From Zanthoxylum bungeanum (Eukaryota > Streptophyta > Magnoliopsida > Sapindales > Rutaceae), in the NCBI GenBank assembly GCA_019454045.1, contig SKCR01036756.1, forward strand, positions 1-64,000: 64,000 bases of DNA, in the 5' to 3' direction. The position numbers were made by a program, and so were the translations under genes. The notes under the pieces were generated by a model. That model worked only from the letters and a program-made list of their open reading frames with translations, was not told the DNA's origin and did no database searches. Positions 33,670 to 44,629 of the stretch are shown piece after piece (position 1 is the stretch's first letter; each line of letters opens with the position of its first letter).

Positions 33670-35370
33670 CTTCGGGGGAAGGTTTCCTCTGAATAATGGC
33701 GCTACATTCTTCCGTTAATGCTACTGTTTCGTAGTCTCCCAATCTCCGTTTTCGTGAAAGAATATCTTTCATGAATTTTACATAGCTGGGAATTTCTTCC
33801 AAGGCTTCTGCAAATGGAATGTTGATATGCAGCTTTTTGAATACCTCCAAGAAACGAGCAAACTGCTTGTCTAGTTTGTTTTTCTGAAGTCGCTGAGGAA
33901 AAGGTGGAGGTGGAATGATATGATCTTTTTCTTTTTCCTTTTCTTCTTTTTCCTCCATCTGTGGAACTGCATCTTTTGGAATTTCCTCAATTGTTGCCTT
34001 GATCCCTACATCTTTGTTGATCTCAGTACCACTTTTCAAAGTAATGCTTGAATTTGCTCATTTCCTCGGTTCCTTGGATTGGGTTCTGTGCTGCTGGGAA
34101 GATTTCCTGGTGGTCTGTAACTCTGAGCATTGGCCAGTTGGCCGATTTGATTCTCCAGTGCTTTAATAGAAGCTGATTGGCTCTGAATCACAGCATCGTA
34201 CTTTTTTAACTGAGCCAGCACTTCTGCTATTCCTGGTTCATTTGTCTGCTCCTGGCCTTTGTTTTGTTACTGAAATCCAGGTGGTGGATAGTTCTGTTGG
34301 AATCCATGTTGTGGATTGTTCTTTTGCCCTGAATTGTTACTCCATGAAAAATTAGGATGATTCCTCCACCCTGGGTTGTAGGTGTTGGAATATAGATTGT
34401 TCCCCTGTCTGTTGAAATTATTGACATAATTCACCGTCTCTTCAAGTTGGTTTGGTTCCGGTGCTCGTCCATATGGTGAACTTGTGGATCCAGTGGTAAA
34501 AGTCTCCATGAATTTGCATATCTGATCCAGCTTGGTATTGACTGGTGTATTGACTCCACTTTCATAAATTCCTGCAATTCTTTGGATCATGCTCCTTTTT
34601 GTTGGCCACAAAGAATTGTTGTTGGCCATTTCTTCGATTAGGTCTCAGGCTTGATCTTCTCCTTTTGCCATCAGGGCTCCTCCAGCAGCAGCATCGATTG
34701 TGGTTCTCATTATTCCCGAAAGTCCATTATAAAAAGTTTGGACTTGAAGCCATTTTGGAATCTCATGGTGAGGACATTTCCGGAGCAGATCTTTGTACCT
34801 TTCACAAGCTTCGTAGAGAGTTTCCGAGTCTTGTTGTACAAAGGATGTGATGTCATTTCTCAGTTTTCCAGTTCTGGCTGGTGGAAAGTACTTTGCAAGA
34901 AATTTGGTGGCTAAAATGTTCCAAGTTGTGATGGAACCTGCTGGTAGTGAATGTAGCCAAGATTTAGCTCTGTCCTTCAAGGAGTATGGGAAAACACGCA
35001 GTCTCATTGCTTCTTCAGCTTCTCGGTTGTAATTGAAAGTGCCGCAAACTTCTAGGAAGTTACTGATGTGGTTATTACGGTCTTCAATTGTATTTCCTCC
35101 AAACTGAACTGACTGCTGAATCATCTGAATGCATGTTTTGATGTCACCTGCATTTGCTGGTAAGAGAGGAAGTACAATACAAGAAATGAGTCTGTCAACC
35201 ATCGGAATGGTTCTGTCTCGAATGGGAATTGGTGGTGCAACGTTCAAAGGTTCAGGTTCCATGTTGACTAAAGCTTCTTGGCCTTCTCGCCGTTCCCTTC
35301 TCAACTGTCTGATGGTTCTTTCAATTTCCGGGTCAAGCGGTCGAAGTTCAAAGTTTCTGGTTCGTCTCAT
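33670..35370 (-). pseudogene. Athila-like gag
   Basis: The likely start is the Met at 35370 (MRRTRNFELRPLDPEIERTI). The retrotransposon gag domain follows (RLRVFPYSLKDRAKSWLHSL, KFLAKYFPPARTGKLRNDI, YKDLLRKCPHHEIP), then DLIEEMA after a TGA at about 34645. A Gln/Asn-rich region follows to a TAA near 34267, a coiled segment (LAQLKKYDAVIQSQSASIKALENQ), a frameshift near 34050 and a Lys/Glu/Pro-rich linker into the protease. Gag packages the RNA in virus-like particles. At least two stops and one shift make it inactive. Confidence 0.9.
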
Positions 35371-35479
35371 GAAGTTTCTGAGAACCTGAAACACAAGAAA
35401 ATAAAAAAACAATAAGTAAAAAGAAAATTAGATACAAGTAACGGTATCTAACCTTAAAACTAATAGTGAAAGATAAATA

Positions 35480-35505
35480 AGTCCCCGGCAACGGCGCCAA
35501 AAACT
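35480..35505 (-). promoter_or_regulatory. Primer-binding site of the Athila-like element
   Basis: Immediately after the 5' LTR end (CCGGTCA) the minus strand reads TGGCGCCGTTGCCGGGGAC, the usual PBS of Athila-type plant Gypsy elements, commonly assigned to a tRNA-Asp primer. Confidence 0.85.
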
Positions 35506-37628
35506 TGACCGGCGTAAACACACACGTATAACGCAAGCATACGTATCGTTCAAGTAGTATAAAAAGTATCGATCCCACGAGGACTTAATACCTAAGCTAT
35601 TAATTTTATGAGGTCAAATGATTACTAGTATCTAACAGGTTGTTTGATTGATTTGAAATGGCGACGATTCTAAATTTAAAGACAAGTAAATAAAATTGTT
35701 CGAAAGTAAATTTTAAGAAAATTCAATATTAAAAACTATCTAGGGTTGTGAATCTTTTCAATATTATTTAAGATGAAGTGGTTATCCTATAGTTGGGTAA
35801 TATATTAATTTATTAACCTGGAACACTAAATTATGTGAAAGCCTCTGTCGATGGTCAGACATAAATACCCAGTTTAACCCAATTGAACCATATGTCTATG
35901 TCAACCAAATTATCTGGATTCATTAAGTTTAAGTTCCAATTATGGCTACCCCCGCCCGACAGGTATATGTCTATCCTGTAAGGAAATCTATTAAAGGGTT
36001 ATCTATCCTCAAGGAAGATCGTGGGCTATTGAGTCTAAGGTCTCAAACTTAAAATCCCTATGTCTAGTTCATTTTAAGTTTACTTAATCATTTTATTAAT
36101 GGCCAGTTAATAAAAAACATTAAGATTAAGACTAAATAAATAAATATTTATATTACCAAACTATAATCTAACCCTTATAAACCGGTGATATTGAAATTCA
36201 TCACAACCCTAGATAACTAACTTAGTTATGACAAATGACTAGGGCTAGTAAAAACTTAAAAGTAAAAGCCATAAAGTAAAAATGCGAAATAGTAAATACG
36301 GTAAAGTAAATACTGAAAAGTAAATAACAATAAAATAAAATTCTAAGGTAAGAGGAATTAATTTTACTATTTACTATTTTAGATATCTCTCATAAAATAA
36401 TATATAAACTTGTGATAATATTACCAACCAGCCATATAGGCGGTAACCTGATTAATTCACATTATGTACGACCAGCCATAAAGGCGGTATGATTTATCCA
36501 TGAACCTGCCATATAGGCGGTAAGAAAATTTAATTATCAACCAGCCATATAGGCGGGGTATCCTTGATTCAGTCAGGTTTAAACCAATTTAAATTAATAG
36601 CCAACCGACCAATATGGCGGTATCCTTATTAAGTCAAATTTTAAATAGTAAATATATTATATTTAAGAGAGATTAATCTAAATAGTAATAGTAAAAGAAT
36701 TACCTTTCACCTTAGCAAGGAGAAGTTACCTCATCATGGTTGAATAGTAAAACTGAAACAGTAAAAACAAGATAAATTACTATTACTATTACAGAAAGTA
36801 ATTACTATTACAGAATGTAATTAAAAATTAATTACAAAACTTAAATTAAAAGAAATTAGAGAGAGAAACTCTCTATTTACATCAAAGAAATGAGAGAGAA
36901 TAGTGCCACTAAAACTGAAATCTCGAGCTCAATTTATAGACAATTTTTGCGTCCAGCGTCGCGACGCCAAGGGCTTCAGCGTAGCGACGCTGGACCTGTT
37001 TACTTTGGTCCACGCGGGTTGACCACGCGCATTGTCGGCATAATCTCGTGATGACACATGTCACGCGGTAAAGGTGGTGCAATAGGAAGACGACACGTGG
37101 CAGACGGTGATTGGATGAGCTATCGGTCTAATGAACATCTGACACGTGGCACGCGTTTAGGATTGGTCCAATGAGAGATTAACACGTGGCAGCATGTGAG
37201 ACGCCGGTAATTTGGTCCAATGAAAACTCGACACGTGTCACGCGTTTGCTTTGGTCCAATGAGATTTCGACACGTGGTAGACGGCGCATTTTAGCTGATC
37301 TTTCTGTGATGATGACACGTGGCACGGCGCACGTTAGCAAGTCCATTTTCTCAGATTCTGACACGTGTCCCTCGGCGCACGTTAGCATGTCCGGCGAACT
37401 TTAGGCGTCGCGACACGATGAGTCTTGGCGTCGCGACGCGGACAAATTACCAAAATGCCCATTTTCCCAATTTTCACTGTTTTGCTCCAAATCACCTCCA
37501 GAATGTCCTGAAATTTTATTTATCTATAAAATAACACAAAACACATCAAAATATTCATAAAGCTCAAGAAACTATACAAAATATTAGGTTAAATGAGTGG
37601 GAAATAGTGATAGATTTACCACTCATCA
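35506..37628 (-). repeat. 5' LTR of the Athila-like element
   Basis: 2123 bp, the counterpart of 21155-23315. It carries the same features: TATA at 36939-36931, GCCATATAGGCGG array at 36424-36620, GCGTCGCGACGC-type palindromes at about 36957 and 37430, and the G-box array at 37055-37367. Confidence 0.95.
37055..37367 (-). promoter_or_regulatory. Eight-site G-box/ABRE-like array in U3 (5' LTR)
   Basis: CACGTG cores start at 37094, 37143, 37183, 37232, 37271, 37316 and 37362, plus a decayed CACATG at 37055. The decayed site differs from the one decayed in the other LTR, so the ancestral LTR had eight intact sites. Spacing is 39-49 bp. Confidence 0.8.
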
Positions 37629-37633
37629 GTTGT

Positions 37634-38557
37634 GTGGTTGGCTCCCAACAGCAGCTAATCTTTTAACCAAGAAGGTCGAGATCGACAGAATATGTAAGAG
37701 GTGTGGTAAAGAATTGGAAACTTTGGTTCACGCGCTTTTCACTTGTAAATTTTCTAAGAACTGTTGGTTACTCCCTATCCAGAAACAGATGCGCAAGATG
37801 GCTGAAAGTGGCAGTTTCAGGGACTTGTTGAAATGGTGTATTGACAGCGCACACTGCAAGGTGTTGGAGCAAACTGTTATGTTGATGTGGACCATTTGGG
37901 GGGCAAGGAATGAAGCTATTTTCGAAGGCCGGGAATCTGATTGCAGAACAATTATAGCCAGTGCTGAGGCGACTTGGAACGCATACGAGAGAGTGGCTAC
38001 TGATGAAGCTATGAGCATCACAGCTATTAGCAGTAAAAAAACCTTGAGTTGGTACCCCCTCCTGTTGATTGGATTAAATTGAATGTGGATGCTGCTATAA
38101 ATGTGATAGAAGGTAGTGTTGGGTTGGGTGTTGTTTTTCGAAATCATCGAAGTGAGTTTATAGCGGTAGCGTCAAAGACTTCCAAATTTCAGGGTGATGT
38201 GGAGATCGCAGAAGCAGAAGCAGTCTTGTTCGGGGTGGAATGTGCAAAAGAATTGGGCCTTCTGAATGTTATTATTGAGTCTGACGCAAAAAATATGGTT
38301 AGTTTAATATCAGGGGAGATGCGGAGCTTAAAAGAAGTGTGTTGGATCGTAGGAGAGATTAAAAATGCTTTTCAATTGTTGGGTTCGGTTAGGATACATT
38401 TCAAACCTAGATCTTGTAATATCACTGCTCATCGAGTAGCTAAGTTTGCCTGCTCTAGTAAGGCATCGGGGCTGTGGAGGATTCATTCCCTCCTTTCATT
38501 TCCTGTATTCTCGGTTAATTTGTGCAATGATTACTGAATTTTCAAAAAAAAAAAAAA
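37634..38557 (+). pseudogene. LINE 3' part: zinc-binding RT domain, RNase H, poly-A
   Basis: Continues the LINE cut at 21154: CGWLPTAANLLTKK, then RICKRCGKELETLVHALFTC (zf-RVT Cys/His) and WTIWGARNEAIF. A one-base shift near 38052 follows, then an RNase H domain of plant LINE type (WIKLNVDAA, AEAEAVLFGVECAKELG, IIESDAKNMV, AHRVAKFA). The ORF stops at about 38537 and a poly-A run lies at 38544-38557. The acidic residues of RNase H are present. Confidence 0.92.
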
Positions 38558-39480
38558 ATATCGATCATAATCGATTTGACGACCCACATACCACGTGGGC
38601 TGGTCTCTATACCCAATTTGACTGAACTTCATTACCTATTATTCATTTAAAGACATAAATGCCCTCCTCTCTCTCTCTCTCTGATGTTTTATTGATTAAT
38701 ATATTTTATAAGAGTTTATAATATTAATTTCAGAAAAAAGACAAGTTCTGTAGCAGGGGCATCAAAAGAAGAAAAGCGGCGACTCCTCATACTTGCTTGC
38801 TTTGTCTTCTTCGATCCCGAAGTCAAACTACAAGGCTATTTTGGTCTTTAAAGTCTCAAAATGTTCTTTAAAGAATAATTTTTATTTTAAAATTATTTAG
38901 ACTTTTTTACCCAAGCTTCAAAATCAGGTAACAAATTAAAAAGAATTATGATTGATAATGAAACTGAACATGATGTGATTTATCAATTTTGATCTCATCT
39001 CGTTTATGAAATATGTATCAAATCTCATTTTAAATGAGACGAGATCTTATTAAGATTTGATGAGAGATAATCTCTAAATAAATTTACCTCTTCGAGAACA
39101 ATTAAATAGACTATCTAAATCTCATTATTAATTATAATAAAGCTTCTGAAAAATCACCTCCAGACGATATTATGAAAAAGAGAGTTTTAAGGGTGCTAAC
39201 ACATGTATTGATGATGCCACTTATATCCAATAACAAATTAAACAATTTTATAGATTGTGTCAAATAGCATTATCGTATATTGAGTGAAATAGAGGAAAGT
39301 TTAAGTTGATATAAACATCACTTATAAAAATATACATAATTTTTTTGTAGTTTAATGAAATTAAATAGATTTTTTTTAACCCAAACTACAAACTCATGTG
39401 GCAAGTTAAATAAACTTAGGATTGATAATGAAATGAGAAGTGACGTGATTTATCAATCTCAATCATATCTCGTTTATGAG
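38558..39480. other. Spacer with one half of a diverged duplication
   Basis: Contains a (CT)n run at about 38670-38682. The segment at about 38925-39100 resembles 39390-39480 joined to 40924-41010 (ATTGATAATGAAA, GTGATTTATCAAT, ATCTCGTTTATGA, GATCTTATT). This is an old local duplication, the second copy of which received the solo LTR. I see no gene. Confidence 0.6.
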
Positions 39481-40918
39481 TGATAAGTGTGGTTTATACC
39501 CACTTATTCTCACATATTTATCCTATTATTTTGTTATATTTCGAGATATTTAATGTCATTTATAATTTGTTTTCTGTTTTTATTTGTAGGAGTATTAATA
39601 CATGGATCATGGGACAATTGCACGTGTTTTGGGGACCATACGGGAGAACCAATGAAGATATTATCACAGGCGCCATAGCGCTCGTAGCAGATACAAGATC
39701 CAGCCAAAAGGCCGAGAGAATGGCGCCATGGCGCCACCAATTCCAGCTATTCATGGCGCCAACCAAGCCCATCACAAATGGCGCCAAGGCGCCTGTTGAA
39801 AGGAAGAGAAGTGGCGCCAACAAAGGGAATGTTAAATGGCGCCATGGCGCCTGTTGAAGAAATAAAGTTGGCGCCATGGCGCCTCAAGCCTGACATAATT
39901 TCATAGAAGCAGGCGCCAATTAGTTGAGCTGAGGCGCTGCGATCCTTAAACCTACGCGCTTCAGGATTCAGTTTTTAGGGTTTCCTAATGATACCCAATG
40001 ACTCCCAACCTCCACTATAAATATAACAGTTCGTCCAAGACTAAAAGGGGAGGCTAATACACAGTACAAAACACCAAATACATATTTTTAGAGATCCAAT
40101 GAGGAGGATTGAAGAGCAACAAGAGGAGACGAAGGCGGTGACATCCGAAGAGTAAGAGATTTAATTCAGGTTTTATCATCTTATTTCTTTCTTAGAACTC
40201 TAATGATTTCCATTAGATCCATGACTTATTTATCATTGTTTTTATTTTTTGTCATGAACTAAACTCCTTAATTCTGGAGAATGATGTAACTGATGCTTGA
40301 ACCTTTATTTTAATTGTTGATTTTGTTATGAAGTTTTATTATTTATATATATTCTTTTGAGTTTAATGCTTTGTGTTTGCTGGCCACAAATATGATGATA
40401 TATGTTTAGAATCTATCACTCGAGAGAGAAGATTTTGAATAGATCTAGAGAATATAACTTAGGATTTTATAGAGTTCGAGAGAATCTGTAGTTCCTTTGA
40501 AGTCGTTAATATAGAATCACAAAGCGTAATGAGTTGTTAACTACTGGATTTTTATAGAGATATCGAAGTCTGTAGTTGATGATATTTTCACTCGGCACTC
40601 GAGAGAGGAAGTGGATATTTTCAGAGTTTTGACTTATAAACAATATAGCTGAACAATGATTAATTGGCATGACAAATATATGGGTGACATCTAGGTTAAA
40701 TCAGGATCCAGAATCTCTATCGTATTAGTTCCTCCAATATAATTATTTTTATATTTATTTATTAAAATCTTTATTACTTGCTTTCTAAATAAAGTTAGGA
40801 TTATCAATTGTAATATTTAGTGCGAGTTAATGCAATCTTTGTGGGTTCGTCACTCTAAACTCATTTATACTAAAACTTGACACCGTACACTTGCAGTACG
40901 ATATAAAATATCACAACA
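39481..40918 (+). mobile_element. 1.4-kb solo LTR with GGCGCC-rich segment
   Basis: Starts TGATAAGTGTGG and ends TATCACAACA, flanked by a 5-bp duplication ATGAG (39476-39480 and 40919-40923). Removing it restores the duplicated flanking motif ATCTCGTTTATGAGATATG. No coding similarity. Positions 39665-39950 hold about a dozen GGCGCC sites, several as GGCGCCATGGCGCC. The strand is provisional. Confidence 0.8.
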
Positions 40919-40923
40919 ATGAG

Positions 40924-41955
40924 ATATGTCTCAAATTTCATTTCAAACGGGATGAGATCTTATTGAGGCTGGATGAGATAAGAACAATATCATTTCTAAA
41001 TAAAAGTTACTTAAAAATCACAATGCCAGAATCTTGTTGTTTGATATCAAAAGATTCATCTAACCAAGCTCGTCAAATGGAAAAAGACTTAATTGGTTTG
41101 ATTTGGTGTGCCTATATATCTATAATCATTTATATTCTATGAAGAAAATTGTCTAATTAACCATCTAATCAATAATTAGCAATCTTATACAAAAGCGGCC
41201 ATTAATTTCATATTGTGACTATTCCCTCGAAGTGATTTAAAATTAAATGTTTTTGTTTCTCTTATCGACTGTTTTTACTCCCTGAAAGGGAAAGTTCTTT
41301 AAACCGGGGCTCCCTTCGTTTCCAGAACCGCAAGAATATATTTGGTAAAGATTTGTGGGTTCTGTTGTACACAACACAACACCACATCTTGTCCTGAAAA
41401 ATCACTGGGCTTGATGAAATTTAACCATCAAAATCAAGCAAAATACTTGTACGGAGATTTATTTCTTCATTATTTTGGCCTAGTGATTAGCTGGTGTAAA
41501 AAAAATGCATGGCTTAATCCTTACCGTTCATCAACTTTTTACTGTGTAATCATATAATTATTATATTATGGGAAATTATCATTTTTCCATCTAAAAATAA
41601 GCAAAACTTCAGTCAAACTCAAGGACTTTTAAAGCGTATAATTATTTTCACAAATCAATAGTAGAAGAATAATAATTTTTCTAAACTTCGAGGGAAAATC
41701 GATAGACGTCGGATGGAAATTGATACGCAACTGATAATTTTATGTGGAAAATAATACACTTTAAAAATCAATGAGTTTGATTAATTTTTTGCGTATTTTG
41801 GGTGGAAAAAAAATTGATAATTTTCCAATATCATTATTAATATTAAAAATTAGGTCATTTACAACAAATTTTATTTTTTACTTTTAACCATGCACGTGAC
41901 CTCACAGAATCAACTAACCCATTTAAATATTACCATGCACGTTGATCACGAGTTT
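40924..41955. other. Spacer downstream of the SAUR gene
   Basis: AT-rich DNA. Nothing recognised beyond the end of the local duplication at about 41010; it presumably includes the SAUR 3' region. Confidence 0.5.
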
Positions 41956-42336
41956 TCAACAAGCGTAGAACTCAACGAGTTCATCTAAAGACTCGGGCTG
42001 GGGATCGGCGTTTTGGAGCATCCAAAGCAAGTGTTCGAACAAGACGACCTCGCAGGACACGTGTACGGCGTCTGATGAGTCGCTGGATCGTTCGGCGAGT
42101 TCTTTGAAGAGTGGGTGGTCGATGATGTCGGAGCTGATGAGGTATCGTCTCCGGGACTTTCCCACGTAAACGGGGCGAAGGTCACCTGAGTAGTTGATGA
42201 CGGTGGAGGAATCCTCTGCGGAGGCCACTATAGAGCTCATGCTGGGACTGCAGATACCGCCGCCGCTTTGTTTGCTGAATGAGTTGAGTTTCTTTAGAAC
42301 TGACTTTAGCTTCATCAGCTTGCCACCTTTTGCCAT
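41956..42336 (-). CDS. SAUR: SAUR family protein (SAUR76-like)
   Basis: An intact single-exon frame of 126 codons, a normal size for this intronless family. It starts MAKGGKLMKLKSVLKKLNSF, has a Ser-rich linker and then the auxin-inducible SAUR domain: LRPVYVGKSRRRYLISSDII, DHPLFKELAERS, SCEVVLFEHLLWMLQNAD and the ending LDELVEFYAC. The N-terminal wording and the FYAC end are those of the SAUR76-78 subgroup. SAUR proteins promote cell expansion, mostly by inhibiting PP2C.D phosphatases at the plasma membrane; some of this subgroup have been linked to ethylene signalling. The upstream leader has A and TA runs (42338-42368). It is the only host gene I find intact here. Confidence 0.95.
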   Translation of the reverse strand: MAKGGKLMKLKSVLKKLNSFSKQSGGGICSPSMSSIVASAEDSSTVINYSGDLRPVYVGKSRRRYLISSDIIDHPLFKELAERSSDSSDAVHVSCEVVLFEHLLWMLQNADPQPESLDELVEFYAC

Positions 42337-43385
42337 TTGGGGCCAAAAAAAAAAAATATATATATATAGTTACAAGAATGAAGTGTTTGTGCGAGAGAGG
42401 GGAAGATGGGTGTGTTTGGGGGCTGAGAAAGAGGAGTGAAGGTTCGAATATAAAGGAAAGTGAGAGGGGTGAAATGGGAAATTCGAGCTTTTTCCTGTTA
42501 CAATTGTGAGGCCTAGTGTCTTGTAATGAAAATATAAAGGAAAATAATAATGAGATTAAAGTAAGATTAAAATTCACAAAATGATAGTATTTTAATAAAA
42601 AAAATAAAAAATTTTAAAACGAGGTAATTTTAATGATAATTTTTTTACTCATTTACTCCATGTTTGATCTATACATCATTTCTAGATAAGATAAGACGGC
42701 TAAAATTACACCGGATGATCTTTTTTAACTTTGGTGCCATTTATTTTAAGATTATTTTTCATAATTAAATTAGATTATTTAACATAAGATTATATAATTA
42801 AATAAGATTATTTAAAATTATCAATAAACAGCTTCAAATGATATGTTTGTAATACTATAACTTTATACAGTATTCTATTTATATTACAGTTGGTTAATGA
42901 ATAAGATAAGCAGAAAGAATCAAGATTGCAACTCATGTTGATTTTAGGAGGCTCAATGTACTTTGAATATCCTTTAAGGAGGTTTAGCATTCATTGAAAC
43001 ATTTTATAAAACCCCGTTACTCGCCCTGAAATTGGGCACATAACATCGACTCATTGTTGAGGGTAAAGTTGATTTTTTACGGTAGTTAATGATCTATCAT
43101 TTATAAGTATAACGGACAGTTAGGATTTTACCTATTCTATTTAAATTTAGATCGGGTATTTTGGTGCCTTGATTTCTAATGTTTTCAAAAAAAAAAAATA
43201 TATTGGTTAGAAAATCATGAATTTATTAGGATTTGAGATTTCATATCGCTATGAATGATTTTTAGTTCCAAACAATAAATTGAGTTAGAATTCGGGATTT
43301 CAAATAATTCGAGCTGAAATATGAGATAATTTTTTATTATAATTTAAAATTAGTATGTGATTCTGATAATTTTTACACAAATATA
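42337..43385. other. SAUR upstream region and spacer
   Basis: Minus-strand 5' leader and promoter of the SAUR gene up to perhaps 42600, with poly-A/TA tract 42346-42368. The rest is AT-rich without recognised features. I cannot assign a TATA box with confidence. Confidence 0.4.
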
Positions 43386-43904
43386 TGTTAGAAATTCTTC
43401 AAAATATTTATTTAAGGGTATTTCTGTCAAGTTGGTATCATTGGGTGCTTGTGAGGGGTATAACCCTTTGGAGGGTTGCCCCCAACCCAAAGGGTGCCCT
43501 ATTGGCACCCTCCCATGCCTTATATAAGAAGGCTTGATATCCAAAATAATACACAGAAAGAACCCGATTTTGATATATAAGAGACATTGTTTTCCTTTGT
43601 TTTTAAGAGAGTTTCACCATATTCCTAGTTCATACACTTGTTAAGGAGTGCTCCTTGAACAAGAAGATTCCAAGTAATCCTGGGAGAACGTTGGCAAAAC
43701 GAATCCGTAAAGTACCTGTGACGGAGCCAATAAGTTCTTAAGGACAGAGATCATCTCGACTTGGACAATTCTGTGATCTCCATTTTCTGGTTTGTTTTAA
43801 TGGTTTTCTGGTTTTAGGGTTTCATGCATCTAGATCTATTTTGTTGTTTTGATCTGTTTGATTGCAAGTTATATTACTGTTTAATGACACAAATTATACT
43901 AACA
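43386..43904 (+). repeat. 5' LTR of the Copia element
   Basis: 519 bp with a TATA box TATATAA at 43521-43527, implying transcription from about 43550. It contains CAATAAGTTCTTAAG at 43728-43742, the exact reverse complement of 43907-43921 just outside the LTR. Confidence 0.95.
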
Positions 43905-43906
43905 AT

Positions 43907-43921
43907 CTTAAGAACTTATTG
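43907..43921 (+). promoter_or_regulatory. Primer-binding position self-complementary to the LTR
   Basis: CTTAAGAACTTATTG starts two bases after the LTR, where a PBS is expected. It lacks the TGGTATCAGAGC that the Copia element at 54994 has. Its 15-nt exact complement lies in the LTR at 43728-43742 (also at 49459-49473). Confidence 0.7.
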
Positions 43922-43999
43922 ATCGTGTTATTAGATAGTAATTTGCATGTTAGGGTTTGAATATTTTCTGGAAAATACGAACTGTGCATGAAAAACCCG

Positions 44000-44310
44000 T
44001 AGGGCGTTCGAACGCCCGACGCACGCGAAGACTAAAAATTTGTATTTTCGTAAGAACGTTCGAACGCGTCTGCAAACGCAACTCGAACGCAAGCCTTCTG
44101 CCTTAGAACGTTTGAACGCGTCCTAAATGCGACTCGAACGCCAACTCTCTGGAATCATTCCGTTCGAACGCGTTCTCGAACGCTATACGAACGTGAACTC
44201 TCTGGAATCACTCGTTCGAACGCTTATGAAACGCAACACGAACGTACACACACTGGACAGTCTCGTTCGAACGTAGATACGAACGCGACACTAACGAAAT
44301 AGTCCTGTAA
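44000..44310. repeat. CGTTCGAACGC-type repeat array in the Copia leader
   Basis: About five imperfect units of roughly 60 bp, each with the palindromic CGTTCGAACG followed by ACTCGAACGC-like segments, lie between the primer-binding position and gag. Confidence 0.8.
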
Positions 44311-44629
44311 TTCTTATAAACTGCAAACTTAAATAATATTAACTGGTTAGTCATATACTGTTAACACATTAATCTTGGTAGTATAGATTTAAGTTATTAT
44401 TAGGTTGTTCAATTATCACAAGCATACACATAGTGATAAAGTTGAAATTGTTTGATTGTTGCATAATTGGTTGAGAATTTAAAGTGTAATAATACACAAG
44501 TAATTCCATCCAATCTTGATTGACTTATATCTACATTTATCGTATATCACTTTGAACAAGATCATTCGTTGATCGTTGTGCAATTTGTCTTTCGTAGACT
44601 AATTGACCCTGTTGATTTTCCAGTTACAT

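Larger units (their letters stand above)
21155..37628 (-). mobile_element. Athila-like Ty3/Gypsy retrotransposon with LOG and cysteine-rich cargo frames
   Basis: A 16.5-kb minus-strand element. Its 5' LTR is 35506-37628 and its 3' LTR 21155-23315, both TG...CA in element orientation. The primer-binding site lies at about 35480-35502 and a polypurine tract at about 23316-23329. Target copies GCTGT (21150-21154) and GTTGT (37629-37633) differ by one base, and removing the element restores the LINE frame (IWKGL joined to CGWLPTAANL). Order along the minus strand is gag, protease, RT, RNase H, integrase, a flexivirus-type cysteine-rich frame, a LOG-like frame, then the 3' untranslated region. RT and gag wording (RKDHFPLPFIDQM, DLIEEMA) fit the Athila lineage. 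Internal stops and a 3.84-kb insertion in RT make it non-autonomous now. Confidence 0.93.

Noticed and set aside
42182..42577. Frames overlapping the SAUR gene and its leader
   Set aside because: Shadows of the SAUR coding strand; they contain low-complexity leader sequence and no domain.
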